64,000 nt of DNA, from positions 558,001 through 622,000 of the forward strand of contig BROG01000345.1 of assembly GCA_030159075.1 (NCBI GenBank). The letters are read 5' to 3'. The notes below the pieces were generated by a model. It was given only the letters and a program-made list of their open reading frames with translations. It searched no databases and was not told the DNA's origin. Below, piece by piece: positions 1 to 13,600 of this stretch (positions are counted from its first letter, which is position 1; each line of letters opens with the position of its first letter). The DNA comes from Atrina japonica. Lineage: Eukaryota > Mollusca > Bivalvia > Pterioida > Pinnidae. The position numbers and the translations under genes were made by a program.

Positions 1-2910
1 CACTGTCATTTATCACCTGATCTTGGTGGTACATACTGTCCATGTTTAGCCAACATTATATTTGTGGCAGTGACAAGACACTGTCATTTATCATCTGATC
101 TTGGTGGTACATACTGTCCATGTTTAGCCAACGTTATATTTGTGGCCAGTGACAAGACACTGTCATTTATCACCTGATCTTGGTGGTACATACTGCCAAC
201 GTTATATTTGTGGCCAGTGACAAGACACTGTCATTTATCACCTGATCTTGGTGGTACATACTGTCCATGTTTAGCCAACGTTATATTTGTGGCCAGTGAC
301 AAGATACTGTCATTTATCACCTGATCTTGATGGTACATACTGTCAATGTTTAGCCAACAATATATTTGTGGCCAGTGACAAGACACTGTCATTTATCACC
401 TGATCTTGGTCGTACATACTGTCAATGTTTAGCCAATGTTATATTTGTGGCCAGTGACAAGACACTGTCATTTATCACCTGATCTTGATGGTACATACTG
501 TCCATGTTTAGCCAACGTTATATTTGTGGCCAGTGACAAGACACTGTCATTTATCACCTGATCTTGGTGGTACATACTGTCAATGTTTAGCCAACGTTAT
601 ATTTGTGGCCAGTGACAAGACACTGTCATTTATCATCTGATTTTGGTGGTACATACTGTCCATGTTTAGCCAACGTTATATTTGTGGCCAGTGACAAGAC
701 ACTGTCATTTATCACCTGATCTTGGTGGGACATACTGTCCATGTTTAGCCAACGTTATCTTTGTGGCCAGTGACAAGATACTATCATTTATCACCTGATC
801 TTGGTGGTACATACTGTCCATGTTTAGCCAATGTTATATTTGTGGCCGGTGACAAGACACTGTCATTTATCACCTGATCTTGATGGTACATACTGTCCAT
901 GTTTAGCCAACGTTATATTTGTGGCCAGTGACAAGACACTGTCATTTATCACCTGATCTTGATGGTACATACTGTCAATGTTTAGCCAATGTTATATTTG
1001 TGGCCAGTGACAAGACACTGTCATTTATCACCTGATCTTGATGGTACATACTGTCCATGTTTAGCCAACGTTATATTTGTGGCCCAGTGACAAGACACTG
1101 TCATTTATCACCTGATCTGGTGGTACATACTGTCCATGTTTAGCCAACAATATATTTTGTGGCCAGTGACAAGACACTGTCATTTATCACCTGATCTTGA
1201 TGGTACATACTGTCAATGTTTAGCCAACGTTATATTTGTGGCCAGTGACAAGACACTGTCATTTATCACCAGATCTTGATGGTACATACTGTCCATGTTT
1301 GGCTAACGTTATATTTGTGGCCAGTGACAAGACACTGTCATTTATCACCTGATCTTGGTGGTACATACTGTCCATGTTTAGCCAATGTTATATTTGTGGC
1401 CAGTGACAAGACACTGTCATTTATCACCTGATCTTGGTGGTACATACTGTCCATGTTTAGCCAACATTATATTTGTGGCCAGTGACAAGACACTGTCATT
1501 TATCACCTGATCTTGGTGGTACATACTGTCCATGTTTAGCCAATGTTATATTTGTGGCCAGTGACAAGACACTGTCATTTATCACCTGATCTTGGTGGTA
1601 CATACTGTCAATGTTTAGCCAACAATATATTTGTGGCCAGTGACAAGACACTGTCATTTACCACCTGATCTTGATGGTACATTCCTTTGAAATATAATTT
1701 ATTAAAGTTAATGACTTTAAATTCTTTATTCAAAGATATTTTTTTTGCTAAATATGACTGTCATTTATCACCTGTACTGCTGTTATGATTTAAGATTATT
1801 AAACACGTTATTTTCCCCATACTGTTCAACTGATGCATTTTGTTCTGTACTTCTTACTGTTTAAATGTTTTTTAAATGTTTAGTCAATGGTAGCTATTTT
1901 CACATTGATGACCAATGAGAAGACACCGTTATTTATTTCCTGATCTTGGTGGTACATTCTGTCAATCAATTTTTAGCCAATGGTAGCTATTGTTACATTT
2001 ATAACATTATTTATCACCTGATCTTGGTGGTGGCCGGTGACAAGACACTGTCATTTTATCACCTGATCTTGATGGTACATACTGTCAATGTTTAGCCAAT
2101 GTGACAAGACACTGTCATTTATCACCTGATCTTATTTGTGGCCAATGATACCTGAGACACTGTTTCATTTATCACCTGATCTTGGTGGTACATACTGTCA
2201 ATGTTATAGTTTAGCCAACGTTATATTTGTGGCCAATGATAAGACACTGTCATTTATCACCTGATCTTGGTGGTACATACTGTCAATGTTTAGCCAACGT
2301 TATATTTGTGGCCAATGATAAGACACTGTCATTTATCACCTGATCTTGGTGGTACATACTGTCAATGTTTAGCCAACGTTATATTTGTGGCCAATGATAA
2401 GACACTGTCATTTATCACCTGATCTTGGTGGTACATACTGTCAATGTTTAGCCAATGGTAGCCAGTGTTACATTTATGATCAATGACAAGACACTCATTT
2501 ATCACCTGATCTTGGTGGAATATACTATTAATGTTTAGCCAATGGTAGCCAGTGTTACATTTATGATCAATGACAAGACACTCATTTATCACCTAATCTT
2601 GGTGGTATATACTATCAATGGTAGCCAGTGTTACATTTATTATCAATGACAAGACACTCATTTATCACCTGATCTTGGTGGTATATACTATTAATGTTTA
2701 GCCAATGGTAGGTTTTGTTACATTTATGACATTATTTATCACCTGATCTTGGTGGTGCATACTGTCAATGTTTAGCCAATGGTAGGTTTTGTTACATTGA
2801 TGACCAATGAGAAGAGTGATTTATCACCTGCTCTTGGTGGTACATGTACTTTCAATGTTTAGCTAATGGTAGGTTTTGTTACATTTATGACCAATGAGAA
2901 GACAGTCATT
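1..2910. repeat. Minisatellite, 79-bp unit, about 30 copies
   Basis: Units start CACTGTCATTTATCACCTGA and repeat at 1, 79, 158 and so on; most are 79 bp with one shortened copy near 180-225. About 21 near-identical units run to about 1690. An interrupted, diverged stretch follows at 1690-2030. More units then run to about 2440, and diverged subtypes with 85-120 bp spacing run to about 2910. The array is cut by the left window edge. Apparent open frames in it are by-products of the repeat. Confidence 0.97.
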
Positions 2911-5735
2911 TATTACCTGCTGATCAAAGATTCTAGTATTTTACAAAAAACCATAAGAAACATCGGATTTATAAATTATGTGTGGATTTAATTCAATAAC
3001 AGCTTGGAAATAAACAAAAGCATTGTAGAAACAAAGATGACGTTAGAAAGACATAAAAAAGGAATGTATAAACTTCATACAAACATCAATGTAAATAACT
3101 TGGATACCTATAAGATATATATCAAATGTCCTGACACACAACTAGCAATGTCATTTTTATATATCGACGTTAGACTGGATTTGCATATCCAAATTACTAA
3201 AACATTAGACTGGACTATTTTATTTTAGGACACAGGGATGAACAGGTTAATATCAAATTAAATTTATGTTGTTGAACTTATTTATGTTATTTATCACTAA
3301 ACAAGTTGATTTTTACATCAAGATACACAGAATAAATAATAGATGTTGACTAGGATAAACTGATCCTGAATTAATTTCATGTTTCAAATCTGTACATAAA
3401 CTAAAGACAGAAAACTTAAAATTTCTCAAAGAAAAAATAAACTTAATGCATATAATGTGAACACTTGATCTTTCGTAATTGTGTAAAAAATTATGTCAGT
3501 CACATCTAATACAAAATAATTGAACAGATTACTGATCGGAACTATAAAAGGAGTTAAGGAGATATAATTCAAAATATTTAAATTAATATCCACACACTTC
3601 AGGATAACAATCTGCATATCCAAATTACTAAAATGCTAATTTTTTATGCTAGCAGCTATTATTTGCCAGTCATAACTAAAAAATAAGATATTTGAAATTT
3701 TAACCCAAATAAAAAATTCTGGTCTATTGTCATAAATAGGATATAGGATCCTTATATTCACTTATAAACCTCACTGTAGAATATTTTTCATGAATGCATT
3801 TTAACCTGGTCTTAATATTTACCCTTAAAAAGTTAGCTTTTAATTGATGGAAATTATCTAGGGGTATTTCTCTTATAACCTCATCATACATCTCAATATA
3901 ACACTAGAAATATGGATGAGAAAAGAGTTTGAACAATATCTGAGGCCACTCAAACTCAACAATTTCTTGAAATAAATAACAAACTAATGCAAAAATGGCC
4001 CATTGCACAACCCTGCAAAAATCACAGCTGGACAAAACAATATCAACATTATATTTCTTGTACAACAAACTTGAAGTACTGTAAATAGATTTTTGTTTCT
4101 CTTTCAATATAAAGACAATATCTGTGGTGGTAATAGTCAAATTAATTTATATTAACTACTGAGGTTTAAATGTTCCAAACTTCACATATTTCAGTTGTCT
4201 AGTATTTGACCTAGTTTTACTTTTAAACAATGTATATATTCCACATTTTTAAATCATGATGAAGAAGTATAACAATCCGTTTTGTCGTACAGAACATTAT
4301 TTTCAGAAATGTACAAGACAGATTTTCTACTTTCATTCTGAACTCATTAGAATGTTGAAACGGACTGGATCCCTGTACAGAACTAATAAATAAAATGTAA
4401 ATCTGGAGACATTTATATCTCCAAAAAGCACTTTTTCTACATACATAAATGCTATAGAATATTATTTGGATTTGGATTTCATAGAAATTAAAATACAAAA
4501 AAACCCACAAAATATAATTGTATATTGTCATGGAATTCAAAACTTCAGAGTTAATGGATTGAGGAAATAAAGGGATGAGTTTCTGGTGAAAAATACATTT
4601 GTTTTGTATGAAAGGATTGTTCATAATATTTTCGAAAGTAACCAGTACAAAAATTGTTTTGACATGCACAGTAGTAAATATACTGAACATTACCAAACTA
4701 ACCCTTAAAATACAAATAAACAACATATATACTAGGTCTCCGTGTATATATTTTGATAGTGAAAATAAAGCTTATTTTGTCATAAACACAAGATATTGAG
4801 GACAAAGTTTAATCATAAAGTAACAAATATACAATTTGGAGGTTAATAATTTAGTAGCAATGGTGGTCTTGAAATTGAGGAACGCCTTGACATTAAAACA
4901 GATTAGTTTTTCTTCAACCAATCCTGAACTATGATTGGCTATGCAGATCACAACATAAACTTGAACTATGATTGGCTATGCATGCCAGAACATAAGCTTT
5001 ATGACACTGGGCCCAAAGAGGCAATTACAAAACATTATTGTCCAAAATTTTCAAAACTTTTGAACAGTGAACTTGTATGCTCATATAGATGTGTAAACAA
5101 TAATGGTAGTATATAATTAGATACAAAGTCATTTCAATTCACAAATAATGTAGAAAATAAAATATTAAATATATTGTAAAGCATTTTTAACAAAAACTAA
5201 AGAATATAGTTATAACAAAGAAACATACATCATTCACAACCATTATAAACATAACGTGTTCTGGAATGTTGAGAAAAAAATGTATATAGTAGGCAACTTG
5301 AACTCATACACCTCTAAAATTAGAACATTTGGAATGGTATGTGCCATTAATTTTTAGTAGTGTCCATTATTTTCAGGGGTAGATAGATATCTAGTAAGCC
5401 TATTTGACATAAGATTACCTGAATTTGTCTATGTCATATTTGTTCAATGTTTTTGGTGGGAATTTAATATCATTTGTGGTGGTTGATGTTTGATTGTAAA
5501 AAGCTAAACATTTGCTTCTAGTCACATCAACTTACAAAACATTTATGTTTATTCATAATACTACATACATCTACTTAGTAACTCTTTCATACAAGAACAA
5601 AAAAAGAAAAACAGAGTCTTGAACATAACCAGATTCACATAGAAAACATAATAAAGGTATTAAATCAACATATTACACATTATAGAATTCACAGCAACAC
5701 ATTTAATACAAGACAAAAAAACAAAGTGTGCTGAA
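2911..5735. other. AT-rich non-coding 3' flank of the receptor gene
   Basis: No coding exon, RNA gene or clear repeat was recognised. Short reading frames here have no family resemblance and mixed stop-dense context. A short direct repeat of TGAACTATGATTGGCTATGC occurs at about 4926 and 4963. Confidence 0.55.
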
Positions 5736-6225
5736 CTTGTCTGAACAGATCTACACAACAATTTATAATAAAACAGTTCTACACAGAACAATTTATAATA
5801 AAACACTAAAACACTCAATATTCACAATTTTTTTGTCCCTTCACCTTTAGTGAAAAACAACAATATCTTTATCAGTTACATAGTTTCATGTCTGCATAAT
5901 TAACAGTTTCATTAGGAAGCTGCTAATTAAGCAGACATGATACTATGTAACTAATATACATATTGTCATCTTTCATTTGATAAAGGCCAAGAGGCCAAAA
6001 ATATTCTATTGAGTGTTTTACTGTTTTTTCACATAACAATGCTTCCCTTTGGAGGACATTGAATTTTACTGGTATAATAAAACAGTTCTACAGAGAACAA
6101 TATATCCAAACAGACCTACACAGAACAATTTATTACCGAACAGACCTACACAGAATAATTTATTACCGAACAGATCTACAAAGAACAATTCATAACAGAA
6201 CAGATCTACATAGAACATACAGCAA
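5736..6225. repeat. Minisatellite, about 30-bp unit, interrupted by a MITE
   Basis: Copies of a unit like AACAGATCTACACAGAACAA followed by TTTATAATA lie at 5740-5803 and again at 6060-6215. The part between is the hairpin element described separately. Confidence 0.8.
5804..6023. mobile_element. Hairpin MITE, about 220 bp
   Basis: Terminal inverted repeats are CACTAAAACACTCAATA at the left and its near complement TATTGAGTGTTTTACTG at the right. Inside, 5877-5908 (GTTACATAGTTTCATGTCTG...) and 5925-5956 form a second, nearly perfect inverted repeat. There is no coding capacity, which fits a non-autonomous DNA transposon. Confidence 0.72.
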
Positions 6226-7296
6226 CATGAAGGTACAACATATAAAGTACAAAATCTAATCTACAGTTATGGATATTGCATCTTTATAACATTTTTGGTG
6301 GGTGCATGTAATAATGATGGAAACAGGTAACTAATTCCATATTTAAAATTTTGCGAGAGAATTTTTACTAGAACATAAAATTTATACTTTTTTTTCTCTC
6401 TATGTCGTCAATTTGAAATAAATTTGAATAACAAAATGCCATGGATACAAATTTTCAAGCAATATACTAGTATATTGTAAATAAACCAATAAACAGTCAC
6501 TCATATTTTGATTATTCTCTGTAATTCTAAAAATATGATGAGTATGTTATTTAGAGCCTGCAATACATCTTACTTCTGTCAACTGGCAAATCTAGTAAAA
6601 CTACACTTTTCGCCCTCAAAATACCCAACCCAAACAATATGGCAATAACAACTACAAATCAACAATTAAGTTATGTTTATTATCTCTGTAACTTCAGATG
6701 ATAGCGTAACAACATTTTTTTCTCTAACAATGAGATTTCTACTTCCAAATATGAACACCAATACATTCATTTTATATAGAGACTTGCTGAAATATTTCTA
6801 TAATACACATTTCTGCTCAAGAGAACTACATATACATCAATATATAAATCCCCAACACCACCAGCAAATCTATGCTAATTATGTATTTTTATACCTAGGT
6901 TATAATAAATAGCATTTTGTACTGAACTTTTACATGTACAATGTGTTTCAAAATAAAAATTTAAACAGAAGTATTAGATGATAATAAAGAAAATCTCTGA
7001 ATTATCAAACTATCAGTCTTGGTCATATTATTTAAAAAAGTAAAATTGTTCCAATTACCAATAAAATTTCTTAAAATTTAATCCCGTAAGAAAATTGTAT
7101 TTGATGGGAGCGAAAAAAAAAAGGTTAGATATGCTTTGTAGTTGTAATTGTTAAGAACAAGTTGATAGGGACAATCCTACCTTTCTTAACATTGAAGATA
7201 AAACTATGGTTATATTCTTTATGAGCCCACCAAACACTGATGATAAAAAAAAAAATTACAAAGAAATTCTGTAATAACTGACGTTTTAGACTCTAG
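6226..7296. other. Probable 3' UTR / downstream region of the receptor gene
   Basis: This follows the TAA at 7299-7297 on the minus strand. TTTAAT at about 7076 and TTTATT at about 6676 (plus strand) would read ATTAAA and AATAAA on the transcript, so they are candidate polyadenylation signals. Nothing else was recognised. Confidence 0.35.
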
Positions 7297-7682
7297 TTAA
7301 AGATACATTCCATTGATTAAATAATCTGCCTCATTAGAATGCAATGCTCTACCTTTTCTGATTCTCCTTTTTACTGTCCGTAATCGACAGCCCACAAAAA
7401 CTAATAGCATCAGCGTTATACCAAGACCTAGAGCTAATGCTACAATTGGCCCTTCATTTGAATCTGTTGGACTTTCAACCACAACTTTGTCCACCTCTTC
7501 TTCTACTATAACTGTATTACTTCCCTTCTTTATATTTGATGAGTTGCTGTGCTTTGGCTTGCTGGTTGGTTTTGGTGTACTTACTGTTGGTATCATGGTG
7601 GTAGGGCTAGCAGTGATCACCTGTGTTGTTGTAGTTCTACTTACTGAGGAATTCTTCTTAGTCTCTGTATTGGCCTGGTTTC
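7297..7682 (-). CDS. Exon 10: stalk, transmembrane helix and short cytoplasmic tail
   Basis: After acceptor TCCTCTAG the frame codes residues 913-1040 and ends at TAA (7299-7297). It holds a Ser/Thr/Pro-rich stalk and an acidic segment (VEEEVDKVVVESPTD). The helix follows (GPIVALALGLGITLMLLVFVG), stopped by a basic cluster (CRLRTVKRRIRKGR), so the C-terminus is inside. The tail ends NEADYLINGMYL. From memory, vertebrate LRP11 proteins end in a closely similar DYLINGMYL-type tail; I could not verify this, but if right it is the best single argument for LRP11 relationship. Confidence 0.92.
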
Positions 7683-10600
7683 CTAGAGGAGATAAAAATT
7701 ATGACATTTAATCAGCTAAATTCTGGTAAATCCTTCAATTAAATGAGTTATTTTAAAACTTATGGTGGCAGTTCAATATCTCATACTTGATATCAGTTTT
7801 CAAGTCATTTTAATATAAACAATTTCAATTCATTGATAAATAACTTAAATAAGCTTGAGTGCATGTTTTTTATGTTTTGCCAAGAAGACCGAACATGCTG
7901 AATATAAAAATACTCAATAAATGACTGAAGAGAAAGTCATCTGTACTTATGACAACAAGAATTGTCAGAAGACTACACAGCTTGCCAGCATTATAATAAT
8001 ATAAGGTAAATACAATACAACATGTATCTTTTGGCTTTTTGTTTTATAAGAGAAAGAAACATTTATGTATTGTTCTAACCCATGTATGTTCCCAGTCACC
8101 AACATAATACTGTACATCATACTAAAGGAGCAGACATGTTTACCTGTCAACATGTATTAGAACAAAGTTTTCCAGGTCTGGTTTTTTAGTATAAAATCAT
8201 TCGATTGTGATGTCATAATCACATAAGTGTTTGACGGGCCATTTAATTGTGACTTCATAATGGAAAAGTTTGCAAAAAGGTGCCATGTCAGGCATTTGAC
8301 GATAGGTGAATTACACATAAATAAACTTATCATGAATAAAACCAGATTTACAGTAGTTTTAATTTTGTTTGCTGAATTTTCATACTATAAACCTTATTAT
8401 TCCCAGAAAGTTTTTTAAAACAACCTTTTCGAAAACACCATTGATCTATAACAAAGGAAAATCTTGTGAATTATCTAACAAAAAATCTCTTACCATTTCC
8501 ATCAGTAAGCACAGTGATTCTGGATCTGAAACTTGCACCAGATTTGATACTGTAAGCTCGAATACTGATTGTGTAGTTTGTATCAGGTTCTAAATTATCT
8601 AGAACTTTCTTCAGAGTATCAGCCTGGATCACAAAATTATTTACTTTAGATTCTGAAAAAAAAAAAGAATCGAATCATATAATCGATCTATATGTACTGA
8701 TGTACCATATAATATGGTTCACATAATTTACTAAAAAAGAGAATTAATCTGAAGGCAAATTCAATTAAATTTTTGGAAAATGTAGCATTTCCAGATGGTT
8801 TAAGCCTTGATGTAAGGTCTTATTGAACTGGATTTATGGTATAGCAATGTGTGAATTGTGTATAAAACTTGCTTGCAATATTTATCATCTATTCTTTTTT
8901 TTAGATGTTTTACCCAGTATCTCTGACTGTAAGTCTTTACTTATTGTAACTGTTTATTTTCTGTATATTTGCAATACTTATCATCTTTCCCTTTTTAGAT
9001 GTTTTACCCAGTATCTTTGACTTTAAGACACTTACTGTAACCGTTTGTTTTCTGTATATCTACAGAATACGCCATTACTGGACAACAAGGACTTGCTTCT
9101 GATGGATCCCATTCCACTATTACTTTGTTACTAGTCTTTGTATTAATTCGTACATTTTGTGGAGGTCCTGAAAAAAATCAATCACAGTGTTTATGTTGCT
9201 TTCAAATACTTTTCTGAACTTATGCCATATAATTGGTCAACACATCACCTGATAAGTGCTAAAAATTTTGACCTGTGCTATGGGTGCAGATGCAGTGAGG
9301 GTTCTATAAAAAGCCATTTTTACCATAATACTTGTTTTATGTCTCATTCCTAAAATCTTGCAATTTTTTGCTGAAAATGAAGAAACAGTCAAATACTATG
9401 TCAAAAAGTCTGAGGTCTAATCAAGTCAGAAAGTCTTGAGGTGTAACCCAGTCAAAAAGTCTGAGGTCTAACCTGAAGCCAAACACAAAACATTTGCAGG
9501 TCAATGCTGGGACATTAGGCTACTACAAACCATCAACTATTATCTGAATGGACTAAGATTTATCATTACTCCTAACTTATTTTAGATCTCTTCCATTTCA
9601 AATTTGAAATAAAATTAATTATCACAACTGTTTACAAAGCTTTTATCATGATTAAAGGAAATTTTAGACAAAGAAATTATATTACAAAATTCTTAGTACA
9701 CAAACCTGGCCTTTGTGAATCTGTAAATTTTGAAGATTGCTGCTCTTTCTTTGGTTCTTCTTTAGAGGGCTGGTCACCTGAAATTGAGATATAACTGTCA
9801 GACATATACACATGACCATCAGATAGTTTTATAAAAGTACAGCACTTTCCAATGATTCAATTTAGCGGGTAGTCTTAGCTTGGTATCACCTAGTCTCTAC
9901 CTACATAACTCACATCAGGACTGGATACGGTAATTTACTCTGTTTGTTTAAAGAGGTATTCATTTGTCAACAAAGCAGTACACTTATATTTTAATCAATG
10001 TTGTGAAATAATAGTTTGGGTTGTTTTAAAATAACTAAAAAACATCCAAATCTAAAGAGAAGTGAAAGACCATTTAACATTAATTTCATGGCACATTTCT
10101 GAGTTTTAAAGTATTGAGATACCTATGTTAATTTGAGATCCAAAATGATATGATGATAGAGACCAGACAAGCATTCAGGACGACTGGCGAGTTCACAAAA
10201 GGGAACTACATAGGTTAATATCATAATACAGCAGAATCTCGTTATGTAAAAATAGAAAGACGAGTTGAAATTCCTCTTATATTAAAATTGAACAACCGGT
10301 CTACTATGTATAAAAGTTGAACAACCGGTCCCGAATTTTTTTTTGTAAGATAAATACATGTATGTTAATACTAAAATTTGGGTTATATCAAACTCTGGAT
10401 ATATCGAAGTATATGTAATAGGGATGGTCCCTTGATTTCCAAGATAACAAATTCCACTGTATCTTGTTCAGTTTAACCTGCATCCATTAAACTTACCATC
10501 CTTAGAATCTGTCTCAGTTTTCTTGGGCAACTCTTCTTTTACTTTATCTAGAAAAAGAGATAAATGAAATTTTAGGATCAATCTGTTACACACCAAATAT

Positions 10601-13600
10601 TGAGTACAATACAAGTCATCCTTTCTCATAGTTAGTTAATTCAAAACATTACTTCAAATTTTCTTTTGGATTTCTGAAACTGTTTACAAAACTGAAATCA
10701 TGTATCTCATTATCCATAAGGCAACATCTAGACTGATCTATTTACAAACAATATCAAATATATACATATGTATCAATTACATATGGAATCTTTATATGTA
10801 CGAGTGTTCATACCATATTTAGCAACACTTTCTGTCTTTTCAGCATCAAAGTATGATTGTTTGTAGACAACCTTTTCTCAAATTCACGTAAATTCAGTTA
10901 CAGTATTTCAGCAAGATGATTAATCAAATAAAAATTGAAAGACATGAAAAACTTCACATGTAATTTCTACTGTTTATGTGTTATATTGTTACCTTCTGAT
11001 ATAGCATCATAAAACCCAAACAGGTGTACAAATATCACCATGACTACAACTAAATCACAAATCAACATTGACAATGTACATGCACTTACTGTATTCCACC
11101 CAATAAGTTCCCATGTTCCTAAAAGCCCCCCCCCCCTCCCAATATCCCTATAGTTTTGATTTACTCACCTTTCATTTTACAAACAATTGACAATCTTATC
11201 TAGCCGACTGACAAGATGTGGACCAGAAAAAAATTATGTAACAATTTTCACTAACTACAACAACTTAACCACTATGCCTTATAAAAATAATTTACTTTTT
11301 ACTTCAATTTCACTCTTAATTGGTCCATATCAGCTTCAACCCTCCCCTCTTTATATTTTAGCACCCTGGGCACTTATTGGGTCGAATATTGTAACTTGCA
11401 AGATTATCAAAAACACAACTACACATTAAAAGTGCTATACAATGACTGTAAAAACTAAATCATGCACATGCTATGTGAATATAACACTCTGAAATGAAAG
11501 AGAGACAAAATCACATGAATGGGAGACATTCTGATAACACCTGTCTTTCATTAATGTGTCAATGTCCATCATACTTAATTTGAAATTAAATGTTGCAAAA
11601 TAATTTAAGATTGCACTAAATGAGAGTGAGCAGAGCAAATGGGAACATATCTACAAAAACCAAAGTACAACATAAAACCTCTATCATGACCAGAGGCAAG
11701 AGAGGATCAAGTGTATTACAACATCTACAACACTGATATACCTCCTTTGTTGTACACCCCAAAGTCATAGTGATGATAGGGTCTATCGACCTGTACTGAC
11801 TGGTCCGAGTAGTCTGGATAGTAATAGTCACCGTTATAATCTGTCCACTTGTAGGGGTAACGCCTTCCACCATATCCTAACTCATCATACAAAGGGTACC
11901 TGTCCTTTTGTGCTTTAATCCGTGGGCGTTTCTGCGAGTAAACTCTGTTCATACTATGCCCTCCTTTCATTTTATGTACTTGATTTCTATCATTTGGCAT
12001 TTTCTGTTTGCTGTCTCCTGTATTGGGTACTGGCTTGTCCTGTAGCTTAAGATCCGAGCTCTGTATATGTTGTTGTTCTTGAAGTTTCTGTGACTTGTGG
12101 AATTGTTTTTGTCTATTTCTATTTTTTCCATGAACGGAACTACCTTGATCATGGTTCCTATCTTTATCAAAATTATTTCTGCCCCAAGTGGGAAAATAAC
12201 CACTATTGTCTTCATCATAATCCATATCATCTGCTTTTATAGCAGCTGTAACAACTGGTGGTGTAACTGTTGTTGTAGTTGTGGTTGTAGTTGTTGTTTT
12301 TGTTGTCGTTGTAGGTTGTGTAGTGGTTGTTGTTGTTGTTGTTGTTTTGACTGTAGTAGTTTTGGATGATTTCATAACATCTTGTTTGGATTCATCATTA
12401 TTCAGGTCATAACCTTGTGGAATATTTTGTGCAACACCATTCCTCTGATTTCCCATCAATCCATCAGCATTTGATTTTCTTCCAATGTTGTAACTGGGAT
12501 ACATATTTGAACCATCTTTGGGATAAAACTTGTTTTGATATGAACCTTTTCCATTACCTAGTACATTCATTCTTCCGTTTTCATTAGCTGCCATGTGTAA
12601 ATTTGGTTGAATGATGGGTTTACCGTTTTGCATGCCGTTGTCATTAAATCCGCCATTATACATTGCAGACTCTTGATTACTGTATAGTCCTGGTTGTTGC
12701 TGATATTGGTCATACGGACTTAAACCATTGAATGAATTATAAACTGGACGTCTGTAACCGTCATTACTCAAACTTGGTTCACTTGCTCCGTGAGGCCAAT
12801 AGTAATTCTGGTATTGTGGATTAGAATTCAACATACCGACATTATCAGATGCCACTGGTTGGCCATAACCAATACTGTTGACTGGTCTTTGCATTGTATT
12901 ATATAATTCTGTCCTTTGTGGTACACCATACACTGTTTTCCCACCTGGATTAACCATATATGGAGTTTCAGACATGTCTGGATTTACCTGGGGTTTTGAT
13001 GACATTCTATTTGGCGGGATGATATTCTGTCCCCTGTCAAGTTTTGTTTCTTCTCCTTGTCCTTTCAGGTCAGTCAAGGGTTTTGTATTAGCTCCCGTGT
13101 TAACTGTTTAAGCAATGTATAATGTACATATCTTTACTTGAAGACAATTCTTTCATGTTTACCCATAGGAAGTATCTAAACATATTATCAAATACTGATG
13201 TTAGATGTGAATAAAAAATTATACATGATGATATGATGGGCATAGTTTCAAATGTAACCAAAACATTTTACACAGAGCTATCACATAGAACCTCAATGAC
13301 CATAGTCCATGTTTTGCAAACAGAAGTCACACGTCTGAAGCCAAGATTTCAAAATAGCATTGACTTTCCTGTCCATTTATTGCATTTGGAAAATCAGTGT
13401 AAAAGTAGTGTTTCTTTCAGGTTAATAAAAATGTCAAAAGTTCCTAGTAACAGTGGGTCAGAGTTCAAACTAGTACAGTGAAGCAGTTAAATAATCAAAC
13501 CTCTTTTGAGATACCATCCGTCTTGAAAGACAACATTTCAGTGGCAGAAAGGATGGTCTTTCAAGACCAGTTTCACGGTAAAACTAAACTCTGACATCTA

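Noticed and set aside
2362..2592. Repetitive 76-residue minus-strand protein
   Set aside because: It is a by-product of the minisatellite; frame holds only for two diverged units.
1..2910. CRISPR-like array
   Set aside because: Units are contiguous and there are no unique spacers; the context is eukaryotic.
4223..4726. 167-residue minus-strand frame
   Set aside because: Composition is that of AT-rich random sequence (Ile/Phe/Tyr-rich) with no conserved motif; no splice support.
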